From positions 493,422 through 557,421 of the forward strand of contig JAJVDF010000358.1 in the NCBI GenBank assembly GCA_022410635.1: a DNA stretch of 64,000 nt, written 5' to 3'. Position numbers and translations under genes: made by a program. Shown here piece after piece: positions 22,703 through 34,836 of this stretch. The notes under the pieces are model-generated. The model saw nothing but the letters and a program-made list of their open reading frames with translations, made no database searches and was not told the origin of the DNA. Source of the DNA: Tretioscincus oriximinensis. Lineage: Eukaryota; Chordata; Lepidosauria; Squamata; Gymnophthalmidae. Position 1 is the stretch's first letter. Each line of letters starts with the position of its first letter.

Positions 22703-22965
22703 CTTGAGGAGGCTAACAAGGACACTAAAGGTATAAATGGATACTAGGATGGATGTCTGGATGTTGCCTCTGGGATGAAGCAACAGGCAGGACTCGAGAA
22801 ATACCATTTGCAGGGAGTCATGAACAGGAGCATATTTTGCTTTCCTCTGTTCAGACTGCCCAGGTGCATCTGGTGGGCCTCTGTGTGACACAGAATGCTG
22901 GACTAGATGGGCTGTGGCCTGATCCAGTATGGCTCTTCTTAGGTTCTTATGTTCTTAAGGGAAAG
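22703..22965 (+). mobile_element. CR1-like LINE 3' end
   Basis: 'gacactaaaggtataaatgg' through 'ggttcttatgttcttaaggg': the same terminal segment as at 1.0-1.3 kb. Confidence 0.7.
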
Positions 22966-23062
22966 GTAGATGGCTTGAGCTTTCGTAGGCACATCTACCT
23001 GTTCAGATGCCTACATCTGAAGGAGTAGACGTGTCTATGAAAGCTCATGCCGTCTACCTTTC

Positions 23063-23728
23063 CCTTGTTAGTCTCCAAGCGCAGCAAGCTGGACTTTCTG
23101 CTAAGACTAACAGGGCCCCTTCGGAACAGGGATGATTTAGCCACAGTAAACCATGCGCTGGTAACATTCAGATTGGATTATTGTAATGCGCTCTATATGG
23201 GGCTGCTCTTGAAAACGGTCTGCAAGCTGCAGTTGGTGCAGAATGCAGCAGCTAGACTGCTGACCGGAACGGTTGGCTGGTCTTGAAAGAACTGCACTGG
23301 CTGCCAGTCCGCTACCAAGCCCAATTCAAGGTGCTGACATTAACTTATAAGGCCCTAAATAACTTGGCCCCCAAATATCTAAGGAACGCCTTCTCCCATA
23401 CCAACCTGCCCGTGCCTTAAGATCTGCAGGAGAGGCCCTCCTGGTTGTACCACCCCTTTCAACAGCCAGTGGAGTGGGAATCCGGGGTAGGGCCTACTCG
23501 GTGGTTGCCCTCCGTCTTTGGAATAGTCTCCCCCTCAAGGTGCTTCTATCATCAACGTTGTATGGTTTTAGAAGACCTCTTTTCACCTGGCCTTTGGCTG
23601 AAGAGTCGTTTTTGTCCCCACTTTTAGATATTGTTTTTATACTTTTTTTAATTTGTTAATTTTACTGTTCGCCGCCCTGAGACCTTTAGGTATGGGGCGG
23701 GGTATAAATATAAATAAATAAATAAATT
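23063..23728 (+). mobile_element. L2-like LINE, reverse-transcriptase C-terminus and tail
   Basis: Encodes 'RLDYCNALYMGL', 'KLQLVQNAAARLLTG', then in other frames 'LPVRYQAQFKVL' and 'LWNSLPLKV'. These are hallmark blocks of L2/CR1-group RT C-termini. It ends with the common 'gccgccctgagacctttagg' tail. Frameshifts at about 23280 and 23440 kill it. It is fused on its 5' side to a family D fragment (about 22966-23085). Confidence 0.8.
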
Positions 23729-23739
23729 ATTTCTCTGAA

Positions 23740-23862
23740 ATTGTTTTGATATTTTAATCTGGTTTTAATACTGTTAATATGTTGGTTTTTATTGTTCGCC
23801 GCCCTGAGACGTTTAGGAATAAAGCAGTATAGAAATCTAAATAAATAAATAAATAAGCACTG
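23740..23862 (+). mobile_element. Second L2-like 3' tail
   Basis: 'gttcgccgccctgagacgtt' followed by 'taggaataaagcagtata' and TAAA repeats: an older, more diverged copy of the tail next to the previous one. Confidence 0.55.
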
Positions 23863-23994
23863 ACGAATAGTGTGCAATTTCTCTAGTTTACATCAGGGTC
23901 TCACAGGAAATCCAGGACAGTTTTGGATTTTTAATGGATGTGAAAAAGTAGTTTTCCCCATAGGTGCTGTAGCCGTTAGAAGCTGCACCTGATG

Positions 23995-24330
23995 AAATAT
24001 AAGAACATAAGAGGAGCCCTGCAGAATTGGGCCAGAGTCCATCAAGTTGGGCATTCTGCCTCACACAGTGACCTACCAATTGCACTTGGGCAGTGTCAAG
24101 CAGAAGACAGCAAATTTTTCACCTGCTTTCAACTCCCTGCAAATGGTACTTCAGGAATCCTTCCTATTGCTCCATCCAGGATCAGCAGATCCATCCCAGT
24201 AATTATTTACACTCTTGCCATCTAGGAACTTGTCTAATCCTGTCTTAAAGCTATTCAGGCTGCTGGCTACCACCATCTATTCTGGAAGTAAATTCCACAG
24301 ACCAATCGTCCTCTGGGTTAAAAAGTTCTC
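23995..24330 (-). mobile_element. CR1-like LINE 3' end, diverged
   Basis: 'aagaacataagaggagccct' through 'aagtaaattccacagaccaa': the inverse of the terminal CR1-like segment with about 20% differences by eye. Confidence 0.6.
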
Positions 24331-24399
24331 TTGTCTGCCCTTTTCTGCTCATCAGTCCTCTCTTTTTCAGCCATTAAAGTTCCAAAGTTCTATCCCAGA

Positions 24400-25340
24400 A
24401 TTTATGTGAGGAAAAATAACTTTGAATCTTAAAATAGAGAAACCTGCTGTAACATCTTTCCATATATTTTCTGACCTTTTCTGCACTACTCTCTTATTCG
24501 GGATGTCCATTGGAATAGTCCAAACAGGTGAATGTAAATGCATCCTGATCTGTGGATGGGGAACTGTATTTTCAAGTACCGTACTTTCTCATCTTCTTAA
24601 AAATATTTTCACAAAATAACATTAATAAAACGCAGGCAAAAATTCTTGGCTTTCTCCTAAAGGGAGTCTTGTTGTGCTGTTTCTGCCCCTGTCACTGCTT
24701 TTAGTGAGTATTCAGAGCAGCAGATTTTTGCTTGCAACATGAAATGGAATAGCCTAGCCTCAGAAACGCATGCTAAAAACTTGTTTTTCCACCTAATGCT
24801 TGCTTGTAAATGAACAAGGCTCTGGTGCTGGGGAATGGTGTCTTTCTACAATACAAGGAAAAATGAGGCTAGGAGTTATTTGCATATTTGGATTTTTTTT
24901 TGCTTTCAGAGTGACACAGAAGCAGAAAAAAACTCAATTTTGCCTTGTAGGGAGATGGGTTCTGCCTCCATTTGTAATTAATTCTCTTCCGAATCAAAGA
25001 TGTGAGCTCAGATTTTGAACTGGCATAGTGGGCTTGAAATGCAAAAGGTGCTTTTGCAGTGAAAGGCTGTGATCTGCAATAGTGCATCTGAACCACTGAT
25101 GACAGACATTTTGGCCATGGGAAAGTGGAAAACGGCAGCAGATATTGTGGCTGCCCATTCTCTTCCCTGGTAAACCCCCACCTTTGCAGTGCCCTTTGCA
25201 ATATGTGTGATTGATTGAGAGGAACTTGGGAACNATTATTTTCCTAGGGTTCTCACATAAAAACCAGGATAGAGCTTTGCACTTTTAATACGTGTGAAAA
25301 AGTTACTCTCTTCCCCACAGGTGTAGCAAGCATTAGAAAC
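24400..25340. other. Intergenic, no gene seen
   Basis: Short frames without recognisable domains. The repeats I track are absent from most of this stretch, so it may be comparatively unique sequence. Confidence 0.4.
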
Positions 25341-25342
25341 TG

Positions 25343-25696
25343 CACTGGTTNTGGGAATCTTGGGCGAATCATGTATGCTTTATTAGGAAACTTACCCGCG
25401 TATGGCGTACGGATTGTGTAGCAATGCACGAGAAATTTTGCCTCGTTCTATTTCCTGTTTGGTGATGTCACTTCTGTCCCCACTTCTGAAAAGGGTGCCC
25501 TGAGGGCTGGAAGTGACATCATAAATGATGTCACTTTCTGTCTCTGTTTCCAGAAAGGGTGCCCTCTATGATGCCACTTTAGATCCTACCCCAGAAGTGG
25601 CATCACTGAATTTTGAATGCACACGATTAGCCTCCTAACAACTGAGATTTTCAGACTCTTGGCGCGGGTTTACAGGCCTAAATACTCCCAGCATTG
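25343..25696. repeat. Family C repeat
   Basis: Near the start CACTGGTTNTGGGA, at the end ACTCCCAGCATTG. Inside, 'gtgatgtcacttctgtcccc' and 'tggaagtgacatcataaatg' with 'atgtcactttctgtctctg'. Confidence 0.55.
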
Positions 25697-25925
25697 AGCT
25701 GCACTTGGCAAAAAGTCCTCTCTTCTGTTGACATTAAAGGTGTAAAGTTTGATACTTGTTTTTATGTGGGAACCCTACATTTCCCTATTTCAAATCTGGT
25801 TTCCACTCCCAAAAAGTCCAAATAACCTGACTCTATGTTGCAAAACAAAATGGGATTAGAGCTCTAAAATTTAGAGGCTAAATCAATCCAGACACTCAAT
25901 AATACAATTATACTTTAGTCTACTT

Positions 25926-26518
25926 TTGGTGTATTTTGGAGAGTCATGTGCAACAAGGGCAACAAGAATGATCAANGGTCGGGAGCACCTCCCTTATGAA
26001 GTCTGGCTGCAACGTCTGGGCCTCTTCAGCCTCGAACGACATGTGAGAAGTGATCTGATTGAAGTNTACAAAATCATGCATGGAATGGATTTGATGAATA
26101 GAGAAAAGATGTTTTCTCTATCATACAACACTAGGACCAAAGGGCACTCCTTGGGCAGAAAAGTGAGAACAGACAAAGGAAAGTATTTTTTCACCCAGAG
26201 GGTCATCGGCCTGTGGAATATACTTCCTGAAGAGGTAGTGGAAGCTAACAGCTTGGATAGCTTCAAGACAGGACTAGACAGGTTTATGGATACCAAGGGT
26301 ATAAATGGGTACTAGGATGGATGCCTGCATTCTGCCTCTGGGATGGAGCGACAAGCAGGACTCCTGAAATACCATTTGCAGGGAGTTATGAACAGGTGCA
26401 TATTTTGCTTCCCTCTGTTCAGGCTGCCTGGGTGCATCTGGTGGGCCTCTGTGTGAGACAGAACGGTGGACTAGATGGACTCTGGCCCGATCCACTATGG
26501 CTCTTCTTATGTTCTTAT
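25926..26518 (+). mobile_element. CR1-like LINE, most complete reverse-transcriptase C-terminus
   Basis: A 130-codon open frame (25926-26315) encodes GREHLPYEVWLQRLGLFSLE, then RHVRSDLIE.YKIMHGMD, KVRTDKGKYFFTQRVIGLWN, ILPEEVVEANSLDSF and KTGLDRFM. This is the typical C-terminal end of CR1-clade reverse transcriptase. The 3' UTR ends 'ttcttatgttcttatg'. It is 5' truncated and not a host gene. Confidence 0.85.
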
Positions 26519-26519
26519 G

Positions 26520-27116
26520 ACAGAATTGTTGTCAAACCAACGTGAATGCTAAATTTTGTGAACAGGTTTCAATATCATGTCTGAATTGGGCCTGAGGTGC
26601 ACGAGTTAGTCACTAGCTTTCAGACAGAAAAGTACTTGTGTTTTCATAATTTGAGTTCTGTTTACACAAAAGGAGTATGCCCACTACATTTTCCACAGAA
26701 ACATTTCTCTCTGATTGCTCACGCTGCTTCTAAGTTTAATTTTGCCCTTAGATTCCAGTGTTATCCCTGGCTCTTTAAGGATAATCAGAAGAGAAGGAAA
26801 TGCTGACATCACTGGTCAGGAAGAACTCAGGGAGGAACCCATTCCTGTTCAAAATATTTTAATTGTTCAATCACAGCATAGATTAAATCAGTGTCCCTGA
26901 ACAGAATGCAAGGCAGCATGGTTTCCGATTTTACACAATGGCAGAACATTGCACAGACTTGATTGCATTAAAAACGGAATAACGGCTGCAAACATGTGAC
27001 TTTGCTTCTGTTTTAAACATTGGCCATAGAATACTTGGCCATGGCCACACACTAGTGTTTAATGCGCCCTTGACATGGCTAAAAAGAAAGTGACCTGAAT
27101 CCAATTTCAGCCATGG
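26520..27116. other. Intergenic, no gene seen
   Basis: Nothing recognised on either strand. Confidence 0.4.
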
Positions 27117-27254
27117 TCCCCGGGGGTGTTGAAAACCTGTTTTTGGGGTGCCTCCCGTTTTTTTCTGAGAAAAAAAAAATTCCTCAGAAAAAACTGGAAG
27201 GCACCCCAAATNTGGGTTTTCAACACCCCCAAAAGGGGTCATCTGGTCAGCCTA
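27117..27254. mobile_element. Fold-back MITE (family A), left end lost
   Basis: Inverted arms 'aaaacctgtttttggggtgc' against 'gcaccccaaatntgggtttt', with a right end ATCTGGTCAGCCTA. The first 20 or so bases of the element are missing. Confidence 0.65.
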
Positions 27255-27981
27255 CCTTAAGAGTCGTAAGATAATAACAACACATAGCTTTCCAGAACTG
27301 AGATTAACAGCAGTTCAACAGGTGGAGAATTCCCCGAAGACATGTGATTGGCCAAACTCTGTACCAAAACATAACCCAGAAAAAGGTTCTGGGGACAGAG
27401 CCATAGAATTTTAAACTGTATTTAAAATGCAGTTATATTTCTGCCTGCTTTTCTATGCCGTTTTTTCGTGTTGACAAGTGCTGATTTAAAAGCTTGGGTG
27501 TTGCGCAACTTCACAAAGTAGCAGCAGCAGTAATCCAAATGTGAGGAAAATGAAATGTGAGCTGCTGTTATACGGGCTGGGAAGTATAGTCTGAGCAGCA
27601 GACAGGCTCTTCAGTCTAACCCGCATAGCGCTGGACTGAAGACTTCCCTGTCCAGAAGACTACAGCTCCCAGGCTGCACCTCAGCTAGCCCTGGGTGAGA
27701 AGATGCTTTCTTAGCCAATCTGCTCACAGAACATTTTTCCTTCTAACAGGAAGTTGGCTGGGGGGGGTGTCTATAGACTTGGCTAGGATAATCAATATGG
27801 CATCTAGTGCAAGGCTTTTATTCAATTAAGTAACAATGTAACAGCTTAGGAATGACACTAAATGTTACTTACTTTTTTTAATAAAGATTTTTTAAAAATA
27901 TAGTTAACAATAAGATTCAAAAACAAACAAGAAAATGAAAGAGAAAGAGAAAAAAGAAACAATTTCTGCTTGCCCTTAAAT

Positions 27982-28174
27982 TAGGCTGACCAGATGACCC
28001 CTTTTGGGGCCGGTTGAAAACCCGTTTTAGTGGTGCCTCCCATTTTTTCTGAGGAAAAAAAATAATTAAAAAAAAAATAGTTCAAAAAAGAAATTTCCTC
28101 AGAAAGAACTGCGAGGCACCCCAAAACCGGGTTTTCAAACACCCCCCCCAAAAAAGGGGTCATCTGGTCAGCTT
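27982..28174. mobile_element. Fold-back MITE (family A)
   Basis: TAGGCTGACCAGATGACCCC at left, GGGGTCATCTGGTCAGC at right. The last bases diverge and no target duplication is left. Confidence 0.7.
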
Positions 28175-28669
28175 TTAACAAATATGGCTGAGTTTGCACT
28201 GGGGGGGGGAATGAATTGGAAAACAACAAAGCAAAACTAAATCCACCTATTTTCCCTTCTTCCCTGTCCTGTTTTGACCCAAATTCAGCAGCCTGACAAG
28301 GCAGGAAACAGTGAGCACGCATTGTGCAAGCAGAGATGACATGGCTTTTTTAAAAAAATCCCTGGCTTTGTGCAAATTTCTACTTCCCTAAAGCCAAGGA
28401 TTGTGGTCCTTAGGGCTCCTTCTGACTCCTCTAGTGGAGTCAGAAGATCTTTGCAGGTCTCCTGCCGTACCACTTCCTTTGATAGCAGTTTAAAATTCCC
28501 ACGGCGCAGCAGCAGGAAATTTAAATGGCAGACAAAGAGCCTGGGAAAAAGAGGCAGGAGATCTATTTGGGTCTCCTGATGCCATCGATCCCAACCCTTG
28601 AGGGTGCTTCTACCTTCACCCGAAGACCCCTCCCATCAGACAGCTTGCAGGCAAAACCATTGTCATTAA

Positions 28670-28850
28670 TAGGCTGACCAGATGACCCCTTGGGGTGGTA
28701 TTGAAAACCCATTTTTGGGGTGNCTCCTGGGTTTTTCTGAGGAAAAAAAATAACCAATTTTTTAAAAAAGAAANTCCTCAGAAAAAAATGGGAGGCACCC
28801 CAAAACCGGGTTTTCAACCTCCCCCCAAAAGGGGTCATCTGGTCAGCCTA
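28670..28850. mobile_element. Fold-back hAT MITE (family A), copy with 8-bp TSD
   Basis: Complete palindrome from TAGGCTGACC to GGTCAGCCTA, flanked by perfect GTCATTAA duplications (28662-28669 and 28851-28858). Confidence 0.82.
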
Positions 28851-28859
28851 GTCATTAAC

Positions 28860-29640
28860 TGCACTTGTGATGGTTTTGTGGCTGTGCAAACTGCACATGG
28901 AGAAAGCATTCCCCATTCAGGTTACATGGGAGACACATGCCTAGTGCAGACCACACAGCTTTTGCACCCATTTTTCCTCTAGTGTGCACATAGCCTAAAT
29001 GCCTACATTCACCTCTTCCTAATTATCATAAATTGANTTCTTTTGACATTTCAAATCTGCTAATCATCAAATCCCAAAGTCAATATACCATTTTATTTTT
29101 CACTCAGGGAGTCAACAAAGGGTTGCCGATTTTTAAGAAATACCACTAATGTTCTTCTCTTTTATGAGGCCCTACCCAGAAAATGTCAATCATTTCCACC
29201 CATTGTGAGTTTTTAAATATTATATTTGTATTATAGGTTTATATCGTGGAGACTGCCTTCTGCAACATTTGATAAAGTATCAAAAAAACAACTTAGTAAG
29301 GGTGTGGCAACCTTTGTGAGTTAACAGAAAAGATAGCGCTGGTCACTGTTGCTAAGGAGCGTAGTACCTTCAGTTTAGAAGCAACCTGCCTCTTCCTTTG
29401 TTTACATTTCCTCTGGTTGCTTCAGAAATGGCCCTAGCGTTGGGGAGCGCTTAGGCAACCAGCACATTACAGAAAAGGTTCAGGAAGATGCCCCAATGCA
29501 AATGGTAGTGAATGGCTGATCATCATTCTACCCTGAAGTGAAATCGGTTTTATTTCAACTGACATAGACTCATAAAATATTCCTGAAGATGGACTCCACC
29601 AGTGCTGGCCCCACTGTTTTTCCAGAGACTTTCCAGGGAT
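28860..29640. other. Intergenic, no gene seen
   Basis: No reading frame, known repeat or RNA gene recognised. Confidence 0.4.
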
Positions 29641-29650
29641 TCCTCTAGTA

Positions 29651-30048
29651 CAGCNGTTCTCAACCTGTGGGTCGCGACCCTGGCAGGGGTCGAACGACCA
29701 AAACACAGGGGTCACCTAAAGCCATGTTTCCAATGGCTTTAGCCGCTGAGCTGGGGAGGACGCTCCTGGCTGTCAGCGATCTGTCACACGTGATCGCGGC
29801 CCGCATGCCACACTCAACATGGTGGCCACGGCCTCGGTGCCNGCGCTGATGGTTTCGGTGGCTCTGGGCGGCGGGCTNATTCTCTGTTTGATTATGTTTG
29901 ATTTGTAGCAATGAGAATACATAATGCATATCAGGTATTTACATTCCAAATCTTAAAGGTAACAAAATTACAGTTTTGAAGTAGCCACCAAAATTGGAGT
30001 CAGAACTGTATTGCGGGGTCANGGCATTAGAAAGGTTGAGAACCACTG
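29651..30048 (+). mobile_element. SPIN-like hAT non-autonomous element, complete
   Basis: Begins CAGCNGTTCTCAACCTGTGG followed by GTCGCGACCC, and ends AAGGTTGAGAACCACTG. It is flanked by perfect 8-bp duplications CTCTAGTA (29643-29650 and 30049-30056). The start, the 'ggtcgaacgaccaaaacac' block, the 'tttgtagcaatgagaata' block and the GGGGTC..GGCATTAG end agree with my memory of the Space Invaders (SPIN) or closely related hAT group. That group is known for patchy, horizontally acquired distribution in tetrapods. No transposase is encoded. An extra GC-rich segment lies in the middle. Confidence 0.75.
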
Positions 30049-30129
30049 CTCTAGTAGATGCAGACTAAAACCAGAGAATCATTATGACCTTCTCTAATCT
30101 GAATCTGTTTCCTCAGACCGGGTCCCACT

Positions 30130-30420
30130 CAGTGCTGGGAGTTTTCCAGCTGGGACATCTCAACCTGGGAGCCCCAAAATCTCAGTCATTTGGAGTTTTC
30201 CTTACNTGCAAACTGTGCACAGAAATTTTGTGATACCANTTCTGGAGCAGGACTGGAAGTAACATCATTCTGGGCATCATTTCCNGGAGCAGAGACCGGA
30301 AGTGACATCATTTGTGATGTCACTTTCGCTCCGCGTCGCACTTTCCAGAAGCAGGGAATGGAAGTGACATCACAATGATGTCATTTTTAGTCCTAGCAGA
30401 ATTCTCAAACATTGCTGTCA
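30130..30420. repeat. Family C repeat
   Basis: Starts CAGTGCTGGGAG. Includes 'ccggaagtgacatcatttgt', 'gatgtcactttcgctccg' and 'tggaagtgacatcacaatga'. Confidence 0.6.
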
Positions 30421-30429
30421 TAGTTGTGA

Positions 30430-31785
30430 AAGGGTTAACCTTTTTTGCTTACATTTTACTTGTCTTCTTCCAGTGATTTGCGCGCGGATCAGCTGCTCTG
30501 CTTATTGGCTGAAATTCAATCATGGGGTGGAAGCAAGGAAANGGGTTTATTAACTGAGCCAAAAGCCATTGGACCATGCTTTCCGTTCTTTGATTGCTCA
30601 GTGTCTTGACATTGAAATAGTTGCTAACTTCTGCCAAATAAACTCATAGCTGACAGAAAAGACTGCAGCTTATCTCTTCTTGCACAGGCATTCATTAAAA
30701 GCAAACACATTGCTGCATGANAATCCATGTGAGAGTGGATATTCTGACAAAATGTACAAGATTCTTGAGTGAATCCTGGGTCCCATTTCCTTTGACTGCG
30801 AGGACACTTCAGATTATTTTTAGGAGGAGTCATCCTTTGAGGAAGGAAAAGGAGGACTGGAGATTCCCACCCCGCCAATAGCCAGCTGTGGGAAGTATAA
30901 TCGTTTCTACCTTGAGNAAATCGAGACCTTATTTGCACTTATCTGCAGGTCATGATCACTGGGAACAATACCTGTCCAGTTGCTAGGAAACGTATCCATG
31001 CCATCTGTACCCAAACAAAAGTTTGGAAGTAATCCACTGAAAGTAATCCACTTAATGAAGTTTTTAGGCTTTCACAGCGGCATGAATATAGTCCCTTTAT
31101 GCACAGTTTTATTAATCTGGTTTTAGGAACTCACTAGTTTATGTCTGCATGAGACTAGATCCAGAACAGACCAATGCTAAGAGCTCTCTAAACCAGATTA
31201 AGGATAAATCACATCAGGTCTGCAGCCATGCTGATCTGATTCAAGCAGCAACACGTATTCAAGTAAATCAGATTTCTATGAGTATGCAAGAGTCATGTGC
31301 AGTCCAGCAACACAGCATGGCACCTTCGAATCATCTTTGCCTTGCCTTTAAAACATCTGTCTTGGGAATGCTACCTGTTGTTTTGAAACCAACATGGAGC
31401 TAGCCAGCAAACGTTCAGATCCAACAGTGAGCGGCTCCACTTGCATTTGATCGATGAGGAAGTTGACGGCAATCCGGATGCTCAGGCCGCACCACGTGGA
31501 TTAACAACTTCATATTTGCATTATAAGGCATATCCCATTTCTAAAGCAGTTCAACTTGCTTAACAAACTTCACTACAGTTACTCCAGATCAAGAAAGTCC
31601 AGATTTACCAAACCAGATATAGCTTGGTACATGCGTAAACCAGCTACGCATGGCTATAAAAAAGCAACATGGTTAGCATCCACACATTTAAAGTTTTACA
31701 CTATAATAATATTGAAGTTTCTTTTGCACATAGTTACAGGGATACAGCTGTGATTGTGAAAGAAAGCTCCAATATTTCAGTTTTA
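30430..31785. other. Intergenic, no gene seen
   Basis: Frames up to 104 codons (for example minus strand 30624-30938) show no domain. No repeats shared with the rest of the window were noticed. Confidence 0.4.
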
Positions 31786-31789
31786 CATA

Positions 31790-32040
31790 AGAACCTAAGA
31801 GGAGCCCTGCTCAATCGGACCAGAGCACATCTTGTGCAGCATTCTGTCTCACTCAGTGGCCCACAATTTCACCTGGACAGTCTGGAGCAAAAAAAGGCCC
31901 TGCAAAAGGCATTTCAGGAATCCTGCCTGTTGCTCCATCTTGGAGGCAGTATCAAGGCACCCATCATAGTAGCTGTTGATACTCTTGGCTTCCATGATCT
32001 TGTCTAATCTTGTCTTAAAGCTATCAAGGCTCTTCTGGAA
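31790..32040 (-). mobile_element. CR1-like LINE 3' end, old copy
   Basis: 'aagaacctaagaggagccct' to 'gtctaatcttgtcttaaagc': the diverged terminal CR1-like segment in reverse. Confidence 0.55.
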
Positions 32041-32669
32041 ATAAATTTTTCTGCTAATAGTTTTTATGCTGATTTTGTGGCATGAGGTGCTGCTTTCTTG
32101 TAGTAACAAAGGTTTGTAGACATGAGGATGGGAACTTCCGGGAGTTCCCACCATTTCCCAGGAGTCTTTAGAGCAAGGCAGGGCATAAAAAAGCTGTTTT
32201 CCTTACTGAAAACAGTGACTAAAGGCAAGAGAAATGGCTTTTTTAATTTTAAAAAATCCTAGCATTTTAAACCTTAGAGTCGTTTAAATGGAAGGGTTCA
32301 TTTTAAATGTTTGTATTCCTGCACCTGGAAAGAAGAAGAGGGAAGGTAGCAGAACAATTTTTCCTGGGAGCCCCATGGGGTCTGGAATATGTTTCCATTG
32401 TGCTATAAAGGGCAATGTGTCATTTGAGCATGTCAATAACCACACAAGCCCTTTATCCCATTATAATAATTAATAGCACTGCAAAAGGCAGTGATGTGCA
32501 TGCATCCTATAACAGGTCAAGGAAATTATACAAAAATGTATTCGATGTGAAATCGTGATAGGCCCTGTTTGCACAGGCCTCAGTATTGCATTTTGGGATC
32601 TGTAGAAACATCTTACTTTTGCAACAGATCCCTAAAATGTATTACTGAGCCTGTGCAAAAAGGGCTTTA
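32041..32669. other. Intergenic, no gene seen
   Basis: No coding or repeat signal recognised. Confidence 0.35.
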
Positions 32670-32965
32670 AGATCTACATAAGGACATAAGAGGAGCCCTT
32701 CTGAATCAGGTCAGAGCCCATCTCGTCCAGTATTCTGACTCATACAGAGACCCACCAATTGCACCTGGGCAGTCTGGAACAGAAGAAGGCAGAATCTTCA
32801 TGTTGTTCTCGACTCCTTGCAAATGGAATTTCAGGAATCCTGCCTGTTGCTCCATTCTGGAGGCAGTGTCAAAAGATCTATCCTAGTAGTTATTTATACC
32901 CTTGGCATCCGTGAACCATATAGAATCCTGCCTTAAAGCTAGCTATCACCACCTCTACTGGAAAT
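32670..32965 (-). mobile_element. CR1-like LINE 3' end, old copy
   Basis: 'ataaggacataagaggagcc' to 'taccacctctactggaaataag' in reverse orientation, more diverged than the copy at 25.9 kb. Confidence 0.55.
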
Positions 32966-33094
32966 AAGTTCCAGAAATTTACTATCTAGATTTACTTCTC
33001 TAAAACAAAAAAACCGACACCAAGTGAAAACCTGGGAGAGAATTATGGCCTGATTTTCACTTAGGTTGATTCTGTTCCAGAAAATGGTCTAAAG

Positions 33095-33477
33095 TAGGCT
33101 GACAAGATGATCCCTTTGGTGTGTTTTTTTGAAAACTCGTTTTTGGGGTGCCTCCCGGTTTTTTCTGAGGGGAAAAAAATTCCAAAATAAATCTTTTTTT
33201 GAAAAAAGAATTATCAGAAAAAACTGGGAGGCACCCCAAAACCAGGTTTTCAAACGCTGACCAGATGATCCCTTTTGAGGGAGCTTGAAAACCCGTTTTT
33301 TGGGGTGCCTCCCTGTTTTTTCTGAGGAAACAAATTTCAAAAAAAAATCTTTTTTTGAAAAAAAATTCTCAGAAAAAACTGGGAGGCACCCCAAAACCTG
33401 GTTTTCAACCCTCCCCAAAAGGGGTCATCTGGTCAGCCTATCAATCCCCCCCCCAAGGAGGTCATCTGGTCAGCCTA
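33095..33477. mobile_element. Cluster of three fold-back MITEs (family A), head to tail
   Basis: One copy at 33095-33255 (right terminus lost) directly abuts a second at 33256-33440. A 35-base right-end remnant follows (33443-33477, 'aaggaggtcatctggtcagc'). The junctions suggest insertion of one copy into or beside another, or unequal exchange. Confidence 0.7.
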
Positions 33478-33479
33478 TC

Positions 33480-34300
33480 ATTCCAGGCTAGCACAAGCCA
33501 GGGCAAAGAATGGACAGCAATCCCCTTAGAGCAAGGGTGGACAGTGTGGCCTTGTGTGAAACATGCCTGTGATGCTTACATGTGACTTCACAGTATCTTT
33601 AACTGCTTGACTTAATGCCATCCCTGTAGCTTCAGTGGGTTACTGAGTTCACAAGGCACATGGCATGTTGATTCTGAGCCCTATTCTAGACATTGCCAGC
33701 CAGAAAAGTAAACTCTTTAACCTTGAGACTCCATACTCAAGGTCTGTGATCTTGTGATGTTGTGCTTACTTAACAGTAGCCTCCGGCAACCAGCAGGGAC
33801 ACAGATTAGTGACTTTATTTTCTCATGTAATTGCAGGAAATTTTTGGGTAGACCTGCCTGAATGCCCCACCCTTTTTTTTAACAGGTAAGAAAGTGAAAT
33901 GCCATGGCAGCCATGAGATAAAAAGTTTGACTATTTCTTAAATTTCACTCCAAGAATATTTTCAACCAAGGATACGGCCAGTGAGCCACCTCTTTTCCTT
34001 GATCTACAGTTTCACAATTCTTTGAGTTTAGCCCAGAGTAANGCACACCGTGATTTAATCTTAAACAAGCAGAACAAGGAACATTGTGGAAGGGGGAAAC
34101 GTGAATTTGGTATGCTTCTGTTTGTAGAGGAGAAACGCTAAAATTAAGTTACACGATACATCTAAATGTACTGCAGATTCAGAATCTGTTTCTTATCTTG
34201 GCTTGGCTGTCAGTTCTACATAAATCTGAAAATTGGACATTAAATGGGTCCACGGTGGAGAAGAAATGTCCCCAGGTTGTGAGAATTTTCAGGCCTTACT
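33480..34300. other. Intergenic, no gene seen
   Basis: No coding or repeat signal recognised. The LRR pseudogene fragment lies just downstream. Confidence 0.35.
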
Positions 34301-34312
34301 GTGGAGTGGGAC

Positions 34313-34611
34313 CAGTGTTGGGATTTCTTGTGACAGATTCTATATCTTTGTACGAATCTATTCCTCTGGAACTGAAAGTGACATAATTGTGATGTCACTT
34401 CTGCCCCTTGCTTCCGGAAAGGGCACCCTGGGTCTGGAAGTGACATCACAAATGATGTCACTTCCAGTCTCTGTTTCTGGGAATGGTGCTTGGATTGACG
34501 TCACTTCCGGTCCCGCCCTGGAAGTCATATCACAAAATCTTCACACTTGCTTCGCACACAATTTTCAGGCTCCCGCCATGAGATTTTCCCACCTGACAAC
34601 TCCCAGCACTG
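34313..34611. mobile_element. Family C element, best-bounded copy (hAT-like)
   Basis: Termini CAGTGTTGGGA and CTCCCAGCACTG are inverted repeats. The 8-bp flanks agree in 7 of 8 bases (AGTGGGAC at 34305-34312, TGTGGGAC at 34612-34619). Inside is the palindromic pair 'ggaagtgacatcacaaatga' and 'tgtcacttccagtc'. This copy justifies calling family C a hAT-type MITE. Confidence 0.65.
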
Positions 34612-34836
34612 TGTGGGACACATGTGGCCTTGTCAGGGCCTGTGGGTTCTGTCACTCTGCTTTGACAACAGGAGGCGTAAAGCAGNGCATATCAACAGTA
34701 TCACTATTTCCAGGTTTTTCACAAGTCATCTTCTTTGGATTTCCAAATGCATTTCCAGCCGCTCTCCTTTTTTTGTCCAAATTACCTTGGTATGGTTCCA
34801 TATTTATTATCGTTTTATGGTGAGCAAGCTGATCAG

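Noticed and set aside
25926..26315. A 130-residue protein-like frame
   Set aside because: It is the reverse-transcriptase C-terminus of a CR1-like LINE, repeated elsewhere in the window.
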